From the NCBI GenBank assembly GCA_007128895.1, contig SKWO01000016.1:1-51983 (forward strand): 51,983 bases of DNA, given 5' to 3'. The position numbers were made by a program, and so were the translations under genes. This DNA is from Gammaproteobacteria bacterium. Lineage in GTDB: Bacteria; Pseudomonadota; Gammaproteobacteria; SKWO01. The stretch's first letter is position 1; each line of letters starts with the position of its first letter. The notes below the pieces were generated by a model, which ran no database searches, was not told where the DNA came from, and saw only the letters and a list, made by a program, of their open reading frames with translations. Positions 29,073 to 40,692 of this stretch are shown here, one piece after another.

Positions 29073-30338
29073 ATGTTCAAGCAGTTGCTGGTCGGGCTCT
29101 CTGCCGCTCTGCTGCTCTATGCCGGCCCTGGGCTGAGCGCGTCGCCGATGACCACGTCGGTCATCGATGCTGCCGGCAACGAACTACCGGTACAGCGCTG
29201 GCCGGTCGCCGAGGGTGAGCAGGTGGTGGTCTGGATTCTGCCGCAGTCGGGGGCACGACCGATCCATGCGCGCTTTGCCGAGGGGTTGCAGCAGCGTGGC
29301 GTCGAGGTGTGGCAGATCGACCTGCTCGATGCCCTCTTTCTGCCTCGAATCAACGAGAGCATGCGTGAACTCGACGGCAGCAGTGTCGCTGCGATTATCC
29401 GCGAGGCGCATGCGCAGACCGGGCGCTCGGTACTGGTGGTCACATCAGGACGCCCGTCGATCCAGGCGATCCGTGGCCTGCGCCAATGGCAGTTATCCGA
29501 GCCTGGCGCCGACTACCTGCTGGGGGCCGCCCTCTACTTTCCCAACCTGATGCTGGCGACACCGGTCGCCGGTGAACCGGCCATCTACATCGACGAGGCG
29601 TACGCCACTACCCTGCCGGTCTTCCTCTACCAACCGGAACTGGGCGTCTATCGCTGGCACCTGGCCGACATGGTCGCCACCTTGCAGAGCGGCGGCAGCC
29701 CGGTCTTTGCCCGTCTCCTACCGGAGGTGCGCGACTTCTTCTACCTGCGTCGTGATGAGACGACCGAGGTCGAAAACCGCCTGATCGAACGTCTGCCGGA
29801 GCAGTTGATCGGCACCGCCCAGCTCTTTGCCCGTCTGCCACGCCCACAGCAGGTGGCCGACCTGCCCGACCGCGGCGAAGCGATCGGCACCACGCGGCGC
29901 GGGCTGGTGGAGCTGGACGGCTCGGTTCAGACCCAGCCGATCGAGCTGCCCGACCACCTGGGCGAGCGGCAACGGCTGGCCGATTACGACGGTCAGGTGG
30001 TGCTACTCAATTTCTGGGCCAGTTGGTGCCCGCCGTGCGTCGAGGAGATCCCATCGATGAATCGGATGGCCGAGCTGCTGGGTGACGGCTTTGCCATCGT
30101 CTCGGTCAATTTTCAGGAGAGCGCCGAACACATTGGCCAGTTCATGCGCGAGGTGCAGGTCGATTTTCCCGTGCTGATGGATATGGATGGCCGGGTCTCG
30201 GCCCAGTGGCGCGTCTTCGCCTTTCCCAGCTCGTTCATTCTCGACCGGCAGGGGCGGCTACGCTATTCGGTCAACAGCGCGATCGAGTGGGATGAGACGG
30301 AGGTCATCGAGACGGTACGGCGCTTGATGGATGAGTGA
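29073..30338 (+). CDS. Two-domain periplasmic protein: N-terminal alpha/beta (hydrolase-like) region + C-terminal TlpA-type thioredoxin
   Basis: Signal peptide MFKQLLVGLSAALLLYAGPGLSA; C-terminal VVLLNFWASWCPPCVEEIPSMNRMAELL...PSSFILDRQGRLRYS. Start at 29073 after AGGA. Confidence 0.8.
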   Translation: MFKQLLVGLSAALLLYAGPGLSASPMTTSVIDAAGNELPVQRWPVAEGEQVVVWILPQSGARPIHARFAEGLQQRGVEVWQIDLLDALFLPRINESMRELDGSSVAAIIREAHAQTGRSVLVVTSGRPSIQAIRGLRQWQLSEPGADYLLGAALYFPNLMLATPVAGEPAIYIDEAYATTLPVFLYQPELGVYRWHLADMVATLQSGGSPVFARLLPEVRDFFYLRRDETTEVENRLIERLPEQLIGTAQLFARLPRPQQVADLPDRGEAIGTTRRGLVELDGSVQTQPIELPDHLGERQRLADYDGQVVLLNFWASWCPPCVEEIPSMNRMAELLGDGFAIVSVNFQESAEHIGQFMREVQVDFPVLMDMDGRVSAQWRVFAFPSSFILDRQGRLRYSVNSAIEWDETEVIETVRRLMDE

Positions 30339-30710
30339 TTAGGTGCGCAGCAGGGCGGCGATCTGTTCCAGCTCGGCGCGAATCTCACTGACGCTGGCGA
30401 CCTGCGACGCCGGCACCTCAGGAACGGAACTGGCCACCGGCTCACCTTCGGCCAGACGTTGGCGTGCCCCGCCGATGGTGAAGCCCTGGTCGTAGAGCAG
30501 GTGGCGGATCTGGCGCACCATCTGGACATCGTGCTGCTGATAGTAACGCCGGTTGCCGCGCCGCTTGACCGGCTTCAGATCGGGAAACTCCTGCTCCCAG
30601 TAGCGCAGGACGTGCGGCTTCACCGCACACAGCTCGCTGACCTCACCGATGGTGAAGTAGCGCTTGCCGGGGATCGGTGGCAGTTCGTTACTGCTCACCG
30701 GTTCCGACAT
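30339..30710 (-). CDS. MerR family transcriptional regulator (ihfA-adjacent type)
   Basis: [69 protein letters not shown]. Confidence 0.92.
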   Translation of the reverse strand: MSEPVSSNELPPIPGKRYFTIGEVSELCAVKPHVLRYWEQEFPDLKPVKRRGNRRYYQQHDVQMVRQIRHLLYDQGFTIGGARQRLAEGEPVASSVPEVPASQVASVSEIRAELEQIAALLRT

Positions 30711-30990
30711 AGGTGGCCACCCTAGCCTTCAGCTTCTGCCCCGCACGGAAGGTCACTACGCGCCGTGCACAGATCGGAATCTCTTCGCCTGTCTTGGGGT
30801 TGCGACCAGGACGCTGGGTCTTGTCACGCAGATCGAAATTGCCGAAGCCGGAGATCTTCACCTGCTCACCGTTCTCCAGTGAACGGCGGATCTCCTCGAA
30901 AAAGCTCTCCACCAGCTCCTTGGCTTCGCGCTTGTTCAGCCCCAGTTCATCAAACAGTCCTTCCACCAGTTCGGCTTTGGTCAACGCCAT
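30688..30990 (-). CDS. ihfA: Integration host factor subunit alpha
   Basis: [73 protein letters not shown]. Confidence 0.97.
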   Translation of the reverse strand: MALTKAELVEGLFDELGLNKREAKELVESFFEEIRRSLENGEQVKISGFGNFDLRDKTQRPGRNPKTGEEIPICARRVVTFRAGQKLKARVATYVGTGEQ

Positions 30991-30999
30991 TTTATGTTC

Positions 31000-33381
31000 T
31001 CACTCTCTCAGCGATGCGCCCAGTTGCTTACCCAGACGGGCCACCACCTCCTCCACGAAGGCGTCCGTCTCGGCATCCGTTAGCGTGCCCTCCTGCTCGC
31101 GCAAGGTCAAGCCCAGGGCGACACTTTTCTTTCCTGAATCAATTCGTTCTCCCTGATACAGGTCAAACAGTATCACGTCTTGCAGGCGTTTGTCCTGTAT
31201 CGAGACGATGCAGTCGATAATCGACTGGACCGGCAATGCCCGATCGACCAGCAGCGCAATGTCACGACGCACCGCCGGGAAACGGGAGATGGGACGGAAG
31301 GCCGGTACACGGGCCGACTCCAGCCGTTCGAGGTCAAGTTCGAAGAGCACCAGCGCCGGCAGGTCGAGTTCACGCTGCCACTGCGGGTGGAGCACGCCGA
31401 TCCACCCGACCGCTTCGTCGCCACGCAGGATACGCGCACACTGGCCGGGGTGCAGTGCCGGGTGGGTCGCGGCGGTGAAGCGGAAGTCCTCACTGTGGGC
31501 CGTCAGTGCGATCAATGCCTCGACATCGCCCTTGACATCGAAGAAGTCGATCACGCGACGCGGGCTGCCCCACTGCTCAGGCAGCGCGCTACCGCAGGCC
31601 AAGCCGGCCAGGGTGCGCCGTTGGGCCAGTCGTCCGGCTTCGTCAGGGATGAAACGCAGACCGGTCTCGAACAGGCGAACCCGCTCCTGCTGGCGCTTGA
31701 GATTGCCGGCAGCCACCGGCAGGAGCCCTGCCCACAGCGTCGTGCGCAGTACTGAAAGATCGTGCGAGATCGGATTAGCCAAGGCCACCGGGGTGTGATT
31801 GGGGTCAATCCGTGCCTGCATGCCCGGCTCGACGAAGCTGAAGGTGATCGCCTCACGGTAGCCACGTGCCGCCAGGGTACGGCGCAGAGTGCGTACACCA
31901 AGCCGCCCCTCGCTGCGTGGTGCCACGGCAAGCTGCCCACGCGGCAGGGTGGCCGGTATCCGCTCATAGGTGTGGACGCGGGCCAGCTCCTCGATCAGAT
32001 CGGCCTCGATGGCGATATCAAAGCGCCACGGTGGCGGTGTCACCAGCCAGCAGCCCTCCTGCTGCATGGCCTGCATGCCCAGGGCTGTGAAGATTCGCTG
32101 GCACTCGTCTCCACTGAGCTCAACGCCCAGCACTCGCTCGACCCGCTCACTGCGGACCGTGACCGGGGCCGGCTGCGGCAGATGACCGGCGCTGGCCACC
32201 TCGACCAGTGGCCCCGGCTCGCCGCCGGCAATCGACAGCAGCAGCGCCGTGGCACGCTCGATGGCACGCCGCTGCAGTTGCGGGTCGACGCCGCGTTCGA
32301 AGCGGTGCGAGGAGTCGGTATGCAGACCGTGGCTGCGGGCGCGACCGGCCAGTGGCCGGGGGGCAAAAAAGGCACTTTCCAGAAAGATATCCCTGGTCGT
32401 ATCGCCTACGGCACTCGCCTCGCCGCCCATGATCCCCGCCAATGCCAACGGCCCTTCACCATCGGCAATTACCAGATCCTCGCCGCTCAGTTCAATCGTG
32501 CGACCGTCCAGCAGCGTCAGCCGCTCGCCCTGCCGCGCCATACGGACCTCAATGCCGCCCTTGATCCGCTGCAGATCGAAGGCGTGCATCGGCTGACCGA
32601 GCTCGAGCAGCACGTAGTTGGTGACATCGACCAGCGGGCCGAGACTGCGCAGGCCGCAGCGGCGCAGCCGCTCGACCATCCACAGCGGGGTGGTCGCCGC
32701 CGCATCGACGCCACGTACAACGCGACCCACGTAGCGCGGGCAGGCCGCCTCAGCCGCGATGGCAACGGCCAGCGTCTGCTCATGGGTCGGCAACACGGGT
32801 GCCTCGGCATAGGGCACGCGCAGCTCACAGCCGGTCAGCGCAGAGACCTCACGGGCCAGCCCCAGAATCGAGAGGCAGTCCCCACGGTTGGGGGTCAGGC
32901 CAAGCGTAATCGACACGTCGTCAAGCGCCAGGGCCTGACGCAGGTCGGTCCCCGGTGTCAGCTCGGTGGACAGCTCCAGCAGCCCCTCAGCGCTCTCGGC
33001 CAGACCCAGCTCACTGGCCGAGCAGAGCATGCCGAACGACTCGACCCCACGCAGCTTGGCCTTGCGAATCTTCAGGCCACCAGGCAGCTCGGCGCCGACC
33101 CGCGCCAGCGGTACCACCAACCCGGGCCTCGCATTGGTCGCGCCGCAGACGATCTGCACCGTTTCACCGCTGCCGTCATCGACCTGACAGAGACGCAACT
33201 TGTCGGCGTCCGGGTGCGGGTCGGCACTGACGATCCGAGCCACCACCACCCCGGCGAAGGCACCGGCGACCGCGTCGATCGCATCGACCTCAAGGCCGGC
33301 CATGGTGATCCGATGGGCCAGTTCGTTGCGGGCCAGTTTCGGGTCGGCCCACTCACGCAACCACTGTTCAGAGAATTTCAT
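31000..33381 (-). CDS. pheT: Phenylalanyl-tRNA synthetase beta subunit
   Basis: 793 aa; MKFSEQWLREWADPKLARNELAHRITMAGLEVD..., operon position after pheS. Confidence 0.97.
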   Translation of the reverse strand: MKFSEQWLREWADPKLARNELAHRITMAGLEVDAIDAVAGAFAGVVVARIVSADPHPDADKLRLCQVDDGSGETVQIVCGATNARPGLVVPLARVGAELPGGLKIRKAKLRGVESFGMLCSASELGLAESAEGLLELSTELTPGTDLRQALALDDVSITLGLTPNRGDCLSILGLAREVSALTGCELRVPYAEAPVLPTHEQTLAVAIAAEAACPRYVGRVVRGVDAAATTPLWMVERLRRCGLRSLGPLVDVTNYVLLELGQPMHAFDLQRIKGGIEVRMARQGERLTLLDGRTIELSGEDLVIADGEGPLALAGIMGGEASAVGDTTRDIFLESAFFAPRPLAGRARSHGLHTDSSHRFERGVDPQLQRRAIERATALLLSIAGGEPGPLVEVASAGHLPQPAPVTVRSERVERVLGVELSGDECQRIFTALGMQAMQQEGCWLVTPPPWRFDIAIEADLIEELARVHTYERIPATLPRGQLAVAPRSEGRLGVRTLRRTLAARGYREAITFSFVEPGMQARIDPNHTPVALANPISHDLSVLRTTLWAGLLPVAAGNLKRQQERVRLFETGLRFIPDEAGRLAQRRTLAGLACGSALPEQWGSPRRVIDFFDVKGDVEALIALTAHSEDFRFTAATHPALHPGQCARILRGDEAVGWIGVLHPQWQRELDLPALVLFELDLERLESARVPAFRPISRFPAVRRDIALLVDRALPVQSIIDCIVSIQDKRLQDVILFDLYQGERIDSGKKSVALGLTLREQEGTLTDAETDAFVEEVVARLGKQLGASLRE

Positions 33382-33383
33382 GG

Positions 33384-34418
<1,035 letters not shown>

Positions 34419-34440
34419 CTACTGACTTCGGCACAGGAAC

Positions 34441-34471
34441 AAAAAAGGGAAAGGTTGCGCGCCTTTCCCTT
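34441..34471 (-). terminator. Attenuator-like terminator in the rplT-pheS gap
   Basis: Minus strand AAGGGAAAGG-CGCGCAA-CCTTTCCCTT followed by TTTT(G); 10-bp perfect stem. Confidence 0.85.
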
Positions 34472-34485
34472 GGGAAGCGTTGAAC

Positions 34486-34512
34486 AATGCCGCCTGCGTG
34501 GCAGGCGGCATT
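34486..34512 (-). promoter_or_regulatory. 12-bp perfect hairpin upstream of the pheST attenuator-like terminator
   Basis: AATGCCGCCTGC-(3 nt)-GCAGGCGGCATT. Confidence 0.7.
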
Positions 34513-34521
34513 TCGCACGGC

Positions 34522-34884
34522 TCAGGCGGCGTTCAGCGCACCCTTGGCCTGCTCGGCAACAGCGGCAAAGGCCACCTTGTCGTGCACGGCCATGTCCGCC
34601 AGCACCTTGCGGTCGATCTCGACGCCGGCCTTCTTCAGGCCGTCCATCATGCGGCTGTAGGAGAGCCCGCAGTTGCGCGCTTCGGCATTGATGCGGACGA
34701 TCCACAGCGCACGGAACTGGCGCTTGCGCTGACGACGGTCACGGTAGGCGTACTGGCCGGCCTTGGTGACGGCCTGGACAGCAACGCGGTAGACATTCTT
34801 GCGCCGGCCCTGGTAACCCTTGGCCTGGGCGATGACTTTCTTGTGGCGTGCACGTGCGGTGACGCCGCGTTTGACTCGTGGCAT
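34522..34884 (-). CDS. rplT: 50S ribosomal protein L20
   Basis: [51 protein letters not shown]. Confidence 0.98.
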   Translation of the reverse strand: MPRVKRGVTARARHKKVIAQAKGYQGRRKNVYRVAVQAVTKAGQYAYRDRRQRKRQFRALWIVRINAEARNCGLSYSRMMDGLKKAGVEIDRKVLADMAVHDKVAFAAVAEQAKGALNAA

Positions 34885-34901
34885 GGCTTAGACTCTCCTG
34901 T

Positions 34902-35099
34902 TCAGGCGTTGGGCAGCATCTTGCGCACCAGTCCGGTGTCGGACTTGTGCACCATCTTGGTTCCGCGAAGGTGCAGCTTACGCTTGCTGCTCTTCTTGGT
35001 CAGGATGTGACGCAGGTGTGAACTGGAGCGCTTGAAACCGCCGCTGGCCGTGCGCTTGAACCGCTTGGCCGCGCCGCGGTTGGTCTTCAACTTGGGCAT
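34902..35099 (-). CDS. rpmI: 50S ribosomal protein L35
   Basis: [50 protein letters not shown]. Confidence 0.97.
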   Translation of the reverse strand: MPKLKTNRGAAKRFKRTASGGFKRSSSHLRHILTKKSSKRKLHLRGTKMVHKSDTGLVRKMLPNA

Positions 35100-35119
35100 T
35101 TTGTATTCTCCGCGATTGT

Positions 35120-35650
35120 TTAATGTTTCTTTGGAGCGACCAGCATGACCATCTGGCGCCCCTCGAGCTTCGGAAACTGTTCGACCGTGCCATACTCGGC
35201 CAGATCGGACTCGATTCTCCGCAGCAGATTGAGGGCGAGATCCTGGTGCAGCATCTCCCGACCACGGAACCGCAAGGTTACCTTGGCCCTGTCACCCTCA
35301 TTGAGGAAACGTATCAGGTTGCGCAGTTTTACCTGATAATCTCCCTCGTCCGTTCCCGGACGAAACTTGACTTCCTTGACCTGAACCTGTTTCTGGTTCT
35401 TCTTCGCCGCCTGGCGCTTCTTGTTCTCTTCGAAGACGAATTTGCCGTAGTCCATGATGCGGCAGACCGGCGGGTCACCATCGGGTGAGATCTCCACCAG
35501 ATCCAGCTCAGCCTCATCGGCCATGGCCAGTGCCTCCCGGGAGGACATCACGCCCACCTGCTTGCCGTCGACACCGACTACGCGCACCCGAGGTGCCGAG
35601 ATCTCGTCATTCAGACGCAGACCGTCCTTTCCGTCTTTCTTGCTAGCGAT
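35120..35650 (-). CDS. infC: Translation initiation factor IF-3 with apparent AUC start codon
   Basis: Conserved IF3 N-terminus extends upstream of the GTG at 35587: (I)[32 protein letters not shown]. Only ATC and CTG codons are available as upstream starts; GGAGG lies 8 nt before ATC at 35650; in-frame TGA (the thrS stop) is just upstream. Confidence 0.88.
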   Translation of the reverse strand: MASKKDGKDGLRLNDEISAPRVRVVGVDGKQVGVMSSREALAMADEAELDLVEISPDGDPPVCRIMDYGKFVFEENKKRQAAKKNQKQVQVKEVKFRPGTDEGDYQVKLRNLIRFLNEGDRAKVTLRFRGREMLHQDLALNLLRRIESDLAEYGTVEQFPKLEGRQMVMLVAPKKH

Positions 35651-35653
35651 AGC

Positions 35654-37579
35654 TCAATCCTCCGCTGGGGCCATGCCGCGCGCAGCGATCTCGTGGCGCA
35701 GATGGTCGAGCAGCTGCTCAAGCCCCATCGCGCCGAGATCCTTGCCATCAAGGGTACGCACGGCGACCGTTCGTTCTTCCATTTCGCGATCCCCAACCAC
35801 CAACTGGTAGGGAATACGCTGCAGGGTGTGCTCGCGAATTTTAAAGCCGATCTTCTCGTTTCTCAAGTCGGATTCGACGCGCAGCCCGCCATTATGCAGG
35901 TATTTTTGCACTTCGTGGGCAAAATCGGCCTGGCGATCGGTAATATTCATCACCACCGCCTGCACCGGCGCCAGCCACAGCGGCAGCTTGCCGGCGTGGT
36001 GTTCGATCAGGATGCCGATGAAACGCTCCATCGAGCCGAGAATGGCACGGTGAATCATCACCGGCACCTGGCGGCTGCTGTCCTCGGCCACGTACTCGGC
36101 ACCGAGTCGACCCGGCATCGAGAAGTCGACCTGGATGGTGCCCATCTGCCAGATACGGCCGATGCAGTCGCGCAATGAGAACTCGATCTTCGGCCCGTAG
36201 AAGGCGCCCTCGCCCGGCTGCAGGCGATACGCCAGCCCCTTGACCTCGAGCGCCTGCTGCAGCGCCTGCTCGGCCTTGTCCCACAGGGCGTCCTCGCCGA
36301 CTCGCTGATCCGGTCGGGTGGAGAGGGCCATGCTGATCTCGCTGAAGCCGAAGTCGCGGTAGGTCTCGAAGGTGATATCGATCAGCGTCGCCACCTCCTC
36401 GGCCAGCTGCGCTTCGGTGCAGAAGATGTGGGCGTCGTCCTGGGTGAAGCGGCGGGCGCGCATCAGGCCGTGCAGCGTGCCGGAGGGCTCGTTGCGGTGG
36501 ACGGTGCCGAACTCGGCGATGCGGTACGGCAGGTCGCGGTAGCTCTTCAGACCGTGGTTGTAGAGCTGGATGTGGCCGGGGCAGTTCATCGGCTTGACCG
36601 CATAGGTGCGGTGCTCGGCCTCGGTGGCGAAGATCATGTCGCCGAACTTGTCCCAGTGGCCGGAGCGCTCCCACAGGGAGCGGTCGAGCATCTGCGGGGT
36701 GTGCACCTCGCTGTAGCCGTAGTGGTCGAGCCGCTCGCGCATGTAGCCCTCAACGGCACGGTAGAGCTTCCACCCCTTCTCGTGCCAGAAGACCATGCCC
36801 GGCGCCTCATCCTGGAAGTGGAAGAGATCGAGCTGCTTGCCGATGCGACGATGGTCGCGTTTCTCTGCCTCCTCCAGTCGATGCAGGTAGGCCTTGAGCG
36901 CCTTCTTGTCACCCCATGCCGTGCCGTAGATGCGCTGCAGCATCTCGTTGCGCGAGTCGCCGCGCCAGTAGGCGCCGGCCAGCTTGGTCAGCTTGAACGC
37001 CTTGAGGTGGCTGGTATTGGGCACATGCGGCCCGCGACAGAGGTCGATGAAGTCGCCCTGGCGGTAGAGCGAGATCGACTCCCCGGCCGGGATCTCGCCG
37101 ATGATCTCGGCCTTGTACGCCTCGCCCATGTCGCGAAAGAAGGCGACTGCCTCGTCACGCGGCATGACGCTGCGCTCGACCGGGATCGCCTGCTCGGCCA
37201 GCTCGGCCATCTTCGCCTCGATGCGGGTCAGGTCGTCCGGCGTAAAGCGGTGGTCGCAGGCGAAGTCGTAGTAGAAGCCATCCTCGACCGTCGGACCGAT
37301 CGTCACCTGCGCCTGCGGGAAGAGCGCCTTGACCGCCTGCGCCAACAGGTGGGCGGTGGAGTGGCGGATGATCTCGAGCCCGGCCTCGTCACGCGCGGTA
37401 ACGATCGCCAGCTCGGCATCGCGCTCGATCAGGTGGGAGGTATCGACCAACTGGCCGTCGACCTGCCCGGCCAGGGCCGCCTTGGCCAGCCCGGGGCCGA
37501 TCGACTCGGCGACCTGTTGCACGGTGACGGGGTGGTCGAATTCGCGCCGGCTTCCATCCGGCAGGGTGATGACAGGCAT
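35654..37579 (-). CDS. thrS: Threonyl-tRNA synthetase
   Basis: 641 aa; TGS domain, [91 protein letters not shown]. Confidence 0.98.
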   Translation of the reverse strand: MPVITLPDGSRREFDHPVTVQQVAESIGPGLAKAALAGQVDGQLVDTSHLIERDAELAIVTARDEAGLEIIRHSTAHLLAQAVKALFPQAQVTIGPTVEDGFYYDFACDHRFTPDDLTRIEAKMAELAEQAIPVERSVMPRDEAVAFFRDMGEAYKAEIIGEIPAGESISLYRQGDFIDLCRGPHVPNTSHLKAFKLTKLAGAYWRGDSRNEMLQRIYGTAWGDKKALKAYLHRLEEAEKRDHRRIGKQLDLFHFQDEAPGMVFWHEKGWKLYRAVEGYMRERLDHYGYSEVHTPQMLDRSLWERSGHWDKFGDMIFATEAEHRTYAVKPMNCPGHIQLYNHGLKSYRDLPYRIAEFGTVHRNEPSGTLHGLMRARRFTQDDAHIFCTEAQLAEEVATLIDITFETYRDFGFSEISMALSTRPDQRVGEDALWDKAEQALQQALEVKGLAYRLQPGEGAFYGPKIEFSLRDCIGRIWQMGTIQVDFSMPGRLGAEYVAEDSSRQVPVMIHRAILGSMERFIGILIEHHAGKLPLWLAPVQAVVMNITDRQADFAHEVQKYLHNGGLRVESDLRNEKIGFKIREHTLQRIPYQLVVGDREMEERTVAVRTLDGKDLGAMGLEQLLDHLRHEIAARGMAPAED

Positions 37580-37673
37580 GTGCGGCTCTATGCGACGGGC
37601 TGATCAAAAATTCTGGATAAGCGTGTAACTATAACACGATCGGCGCCGCTGCTCCACGCTCAGCGCACCCACT

Positions 37674-39119
37674 TCAGGTGCCGCAGAAGGTCTCGCGGAC
37701 CACCTCATCCGGCCGCGGCGGCCGGGCGTAGCCGGCCCACTCGGCGCGGGTCTGCCACGGCTGGGTGACCACCTCGAGCAGGCGGTGGAAGGGGGTCAGA
37801 TCGCCCTCAAGGGCCGCCGCAATGACCGCCTCGACCTGGTGGTTGCGCGGGATGTAGAGCGGATTGACCGCGTCGCGCCGGCCACGGGAGGCCTCCGGGT
37901 CACTGCCCTCCCCGGCCAGCCGCTCACGCCAGCGCGCCCGCCACTCCGGCGGCAGCCCCGTGGCCTCGCCGAGCTGGCGAAAGGTCAGGGTAAAGTCGGC
38001 ACCGCTCTGCGCCATCCACGTCAGCAGGTCGTCGATCAGCGCACGGTCATGCTCATGCACTGTGCTCAGACCGAGCTTGGCCCGCATCCGCGCCAGCCAG
38101 GCAGCCTCGAACAGCGCCGGGAAGCGGTCGATGATCGTCTGCGCCTGCTCGGCCGCCCTCGCCTCGTCACGGTCGATCAGACCCAACAGCGCATGGGCCA
38201 GACGGGCCAGGTTCCACTGCGCGATACGTGGCTGGTTGGCATAGGCGTAGCGGCCGTGGCGATCAATCGAGCTGAAGACGGTCTCCGGGTGGTAGTTGTC
38301 CATGAAGGCGCACGGGCCGTAATCGAGCGTCTCACCACTGATCGAGCAGTTGTCGGTGTTCATCACACCGTGGATGAAGCCGACCGCCAGCCACGCGGCC
38401 ACCAGATCGGCCTGGCGCTCGACCACCGCCTCCAGCAGGGCGAGTGCCGGCGACGGTTCACCGACACGCTCCGGGTAGAGGCGTGCCAGCGCATAGTCGG
38501 TGAGCAGCGCCAGCGCCTCGAGGTCGTCACGGGCGGCGAAGTACTGGAAGGTACCGACGCGCAGATGGCTGCGTGCCACGCGGGTCAGAATGGCGCCGGG
38601 CAGCAACGCCTCGCGCACCACCGGCTCGCCGGTGGTGACGGCCGCCAGCGCACGGGTGGTCGGGATGGCCAGCGCCGCCATCGCCTCGCTGACCAGGTAT
38701 TCGCGCAGCACCGGCCCGAGGGCGGCACGACCGTCACCGGCGCGAGAGAACGGGGTCGGGCCACTGCCCTTGAGCTGAAGGTCGTAGCGCTGCCGGTCCT
38801 GGCCGAGCAGCTCACCGAGCAGCAGGGCGCGACCGTCGCCGAGCTGCGCCACCCAGTGGCCGAACTGGTGGCCGGCATAGGCCATTGCCAACGGCTCGCT
38901 GCCCGCCACCACCCGGTTGCCGGCCAGCAGCTCGATGCCGGGCATCGAGGCAAGCCAATCGGCATCCAACCCCAGAAAGGTGGCCAACGACCGGTTCAGC
39001 TCGATCAGCTCCGGGCGTACTACCGGCGTGGGTGCCAGACGCACATACAGGCGCGCCGGCAGGCGGGCGTAGCTGTTATCGAACGGAAGTGGCGGCTCAG
39101 CCCTGGTCGCGGAAGTCAC
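37674..39119 (-). CDS. selO: SelO/YdiU (UPF0061) protein adenylyltransferase-type pseudokinase, Cys form
   Basis: [82 protein letters not shown]-terminus ETFCGT. GTG start inferred at 39119. Confidence 0.93.
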   Translation of the reverse strand: MTSATRAEPPLPFDNSYARLPARLYVRLAPTPVVRPELIELNRSLATFLGLDADWLASMPGIELLAGNRVVAGSEPLAMAYAGHQFGHWVAQLGDGRALLLGELLGQDRQRYDLQLKGSGPTPFSRAGDGRAALGPVLREYLVSEAMAALAIPTTRALAAVTTGEPVVREALLPGAILTRVARSHLRVGTFQYFAARDDLEALALLTDYALARLYPERVGEPSPALALLEAVVERQADLVAAWLAVGFIHGVMNTDNCSISGETLDYGPCAFMDNYHPETVFSSIDRHGRYAYANQPRIAQWNLARLAHALLGLIDRDEARAAEQAQTIIDRFPALFEAAWLARMRAKLGLSTVHEHDRALIDDLLTWMAQSGADFTLTFRQLGEATGLPPEWRARWRERLAGEGSDPEASRGRRDAVNPLYIPRNHQVEAVIAAALEGDLTPFHRLLEVVTQPWQTRAEWAGYARPPRPDEVVRETFCGT

Positions 39120-39849
39120 AGGGACCGCGCAGCCCCTCAGGGATGCTCTCCGGACACTGGCCGCAGAGCTGATTGCCCGGCAACGAAATGTCGATCTTGC
39201 GCGGATAGGGCAGATCGAGTCCGTGCATGATCTCAACGAACTCTGCTTCGGAGCGATCATTGCCCAGGCGCGGATTGCGCTGCTTCTCCTGCGCGATGGT
39301 GGTGATGTGACGTCCTTCGTAGTCGTGTGCGGGGTAGACCAGGGTCTCGTCGGGCAGGGTGAAGAACTTCTCATGGATCGAGCGGTAGAGGGCGTGCGCG
39401 TCACCCGACTGGAAGTCGGTGCGGCCGCACGCCTCGATCAGCAGCGCATCGCCGGAGAAGAGCAGCTTCAGGCCGCCGTGGTCGATCAGGTAGGCGTGAT
39501 GGGTATCGGTGTGGCCCGGCGTAAACAGGGGGTGGATCTCGATCGTGCCGACCCGAAACGGCTCGCCCTCGCGCACGCCGATATCGGTGCACGGGAGCCC
39601 GTCCAGCGCCGGACCGCAAATCTGGCTTCCGGCCAGGTGCTTGAGCTTGAGGGCGCCGGTGATGTGGTCGGCATGGATGTGGGTATCCAGCGTGTAGTCG
39701 ACCTTCAGCCCCAGGGAACGCACCACCTCGATGTCGCGCTCGGCGGTCTCGATGACCGGATCGATCAACACCGTCTTGCCGGTATTGCCACAGCTGATCA
39801 GGTAGGTGTAGGTGCTCGATTCAGGCTCAAAAAGCTGCTTGAAGATCAT
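39097..39849 (-). CDS. ETHE1-type persulfide dioxygenase (MBL fold)
   Basis: [15 protein letters not shown] metal motif, [62 protein letters not shown]. Confidence 0.93.
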   Translation of the reverse strand: MIFKQLFEPESSTYTYLISCGNTGKTVLIDPVIETAERDIEVVRSLGLKVDYTLDTHIHADHITGALKLKHLAGSQICGPALDGLPCTDIGVREGEPFRVGTIEIHPLFTPGHTDTHHAYLIDHGGLKLLFSGDALLIEACGRTDFQSGDAHALYRSIHEKFFTLPDETLVYPAHDYEGRHITTIAQEKQRNPRLGNDRSEAEFVEIMHGLDLPYPRKIDISLPGNQLCGQCPESIPEGLRGPCDFRDQG

Positions 39850-39851
39850 GA

Positions 39852-40619
39852 TTATACTTCCTCTTTTGAGATATCGTACTCAGCGCCATCGGCATGAGCA
39901 CCGGCCAGTGAAGGCTCTTCCGGTGCAGTCTCCTCAGGCAGCGACTCCGGAACCGATGGCGTAGCCTCCGGCTCCGGTTCGACCTCCGTCTCCACTGGCG
40001 CTTCGGCTTCAGCAACGACGATGTGCAACGCCTCCAGTACCTGACGGGCCAGCTCGCGACAGGCGTTGTTGAGCACCGTGGGCAGTCGGGTCGGCACCGG
40101 GTCTTCGAGCAGCATCTTGCTGGCGCTGACCGTGCTCACCGGCAGCAGCAGCCGCTCGCCAAGCCCATCCAACTGTTGCGCCAGCAGGTGGTCGGCCGAA
40201 CGACGCGCCCACAGGTTGTTCGGCCACTGGGAGGGCACTGCCATCGCGTGGGGAAAACGCTCCAGATCCTTGATCACGGCCCGTACATCTTCCTGCGAGT
40301 CGCGAAACGGCAGCAGCACCAGGTCGGCATAGCCGGCCAGGTGCTGGTCGAGCTCGATGCGGTTGGCGCCACCGTCGATGATCCCGATCCAGCCGTCGAT
40401 CGAATCGAGCTTCTCGATCACCCGCACCAGCGCCTCGTCACTGCGCGCATCGACCGTGACATAGCGCCGCCCCTCCTTGGAGAGTGGTTCACGCTCGGCA
40501 TCGGTCAGCACCGCCACGGCGCGTTGACCGAGCAGTGCCATGCCGTGGCAGAGCATGTGCGAGAGGGTCGTCTTGCCGGTCCCCCCCTTGTGCCCGAGGA
40601 TACAGATCTTCTGTGCCAT
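39852..40619 (-). CDS. Orphan ParA/MinD-like ATPase with acidic C-terminal tail
   Basis: Deviant Walker A KGGTGKTT; acidic P/E-rich tail APVETEVEPEPEATPSVPESLPEETAPEEPS. No ParB adjacent. Confidence 0.8.
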   Translation of the reverse strand: MAQKICILGHKGGTGKTTLSHMLCHGMALLGQRAVAVLTDAEREPLSKEGRRYVTVDARSDEALVRVIEKLDSIDGWIGIIDGGANRIELDQHLAGYADLVLLPFRDSQEDVRAVIKDLERFPHAMAVPSQWPNNLWARRSADHLLAQQLDGLGERLLLPVSTVSASKMLLEDPVPTRLPTVLNNACRELARQVLEALHIVVAEAEAPVETEVEPEPEATPSVPESLPEETAPEEPSLAGAHADGAEYDISKEEV

Positions 40620-40692
40620 GCCGGCTCCGTGGTCAGCCACCTGTCAGGATGGCCCTATTATCAAAGCCCCTCGCGCAGGGCGCAACCGTGAT

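Noticed and set aside
30336-30341. Convergent TlpA-fusion and merR genes with directly abutting stop codons
   Set aside because: Unusual compactness but no further structure; insufficient to claim antisense regulation.
37674-37691. Possible selenocysteine at SelO C-terminus
   Set aside because: The codon at the critical position is TGC (Cys, ETFCGT) with a normal TGA stop after Thr; no recoding needed.
37785-39230. 481-aa plus-strand ORF
   Set aside because: Antisense to selO; no motif.
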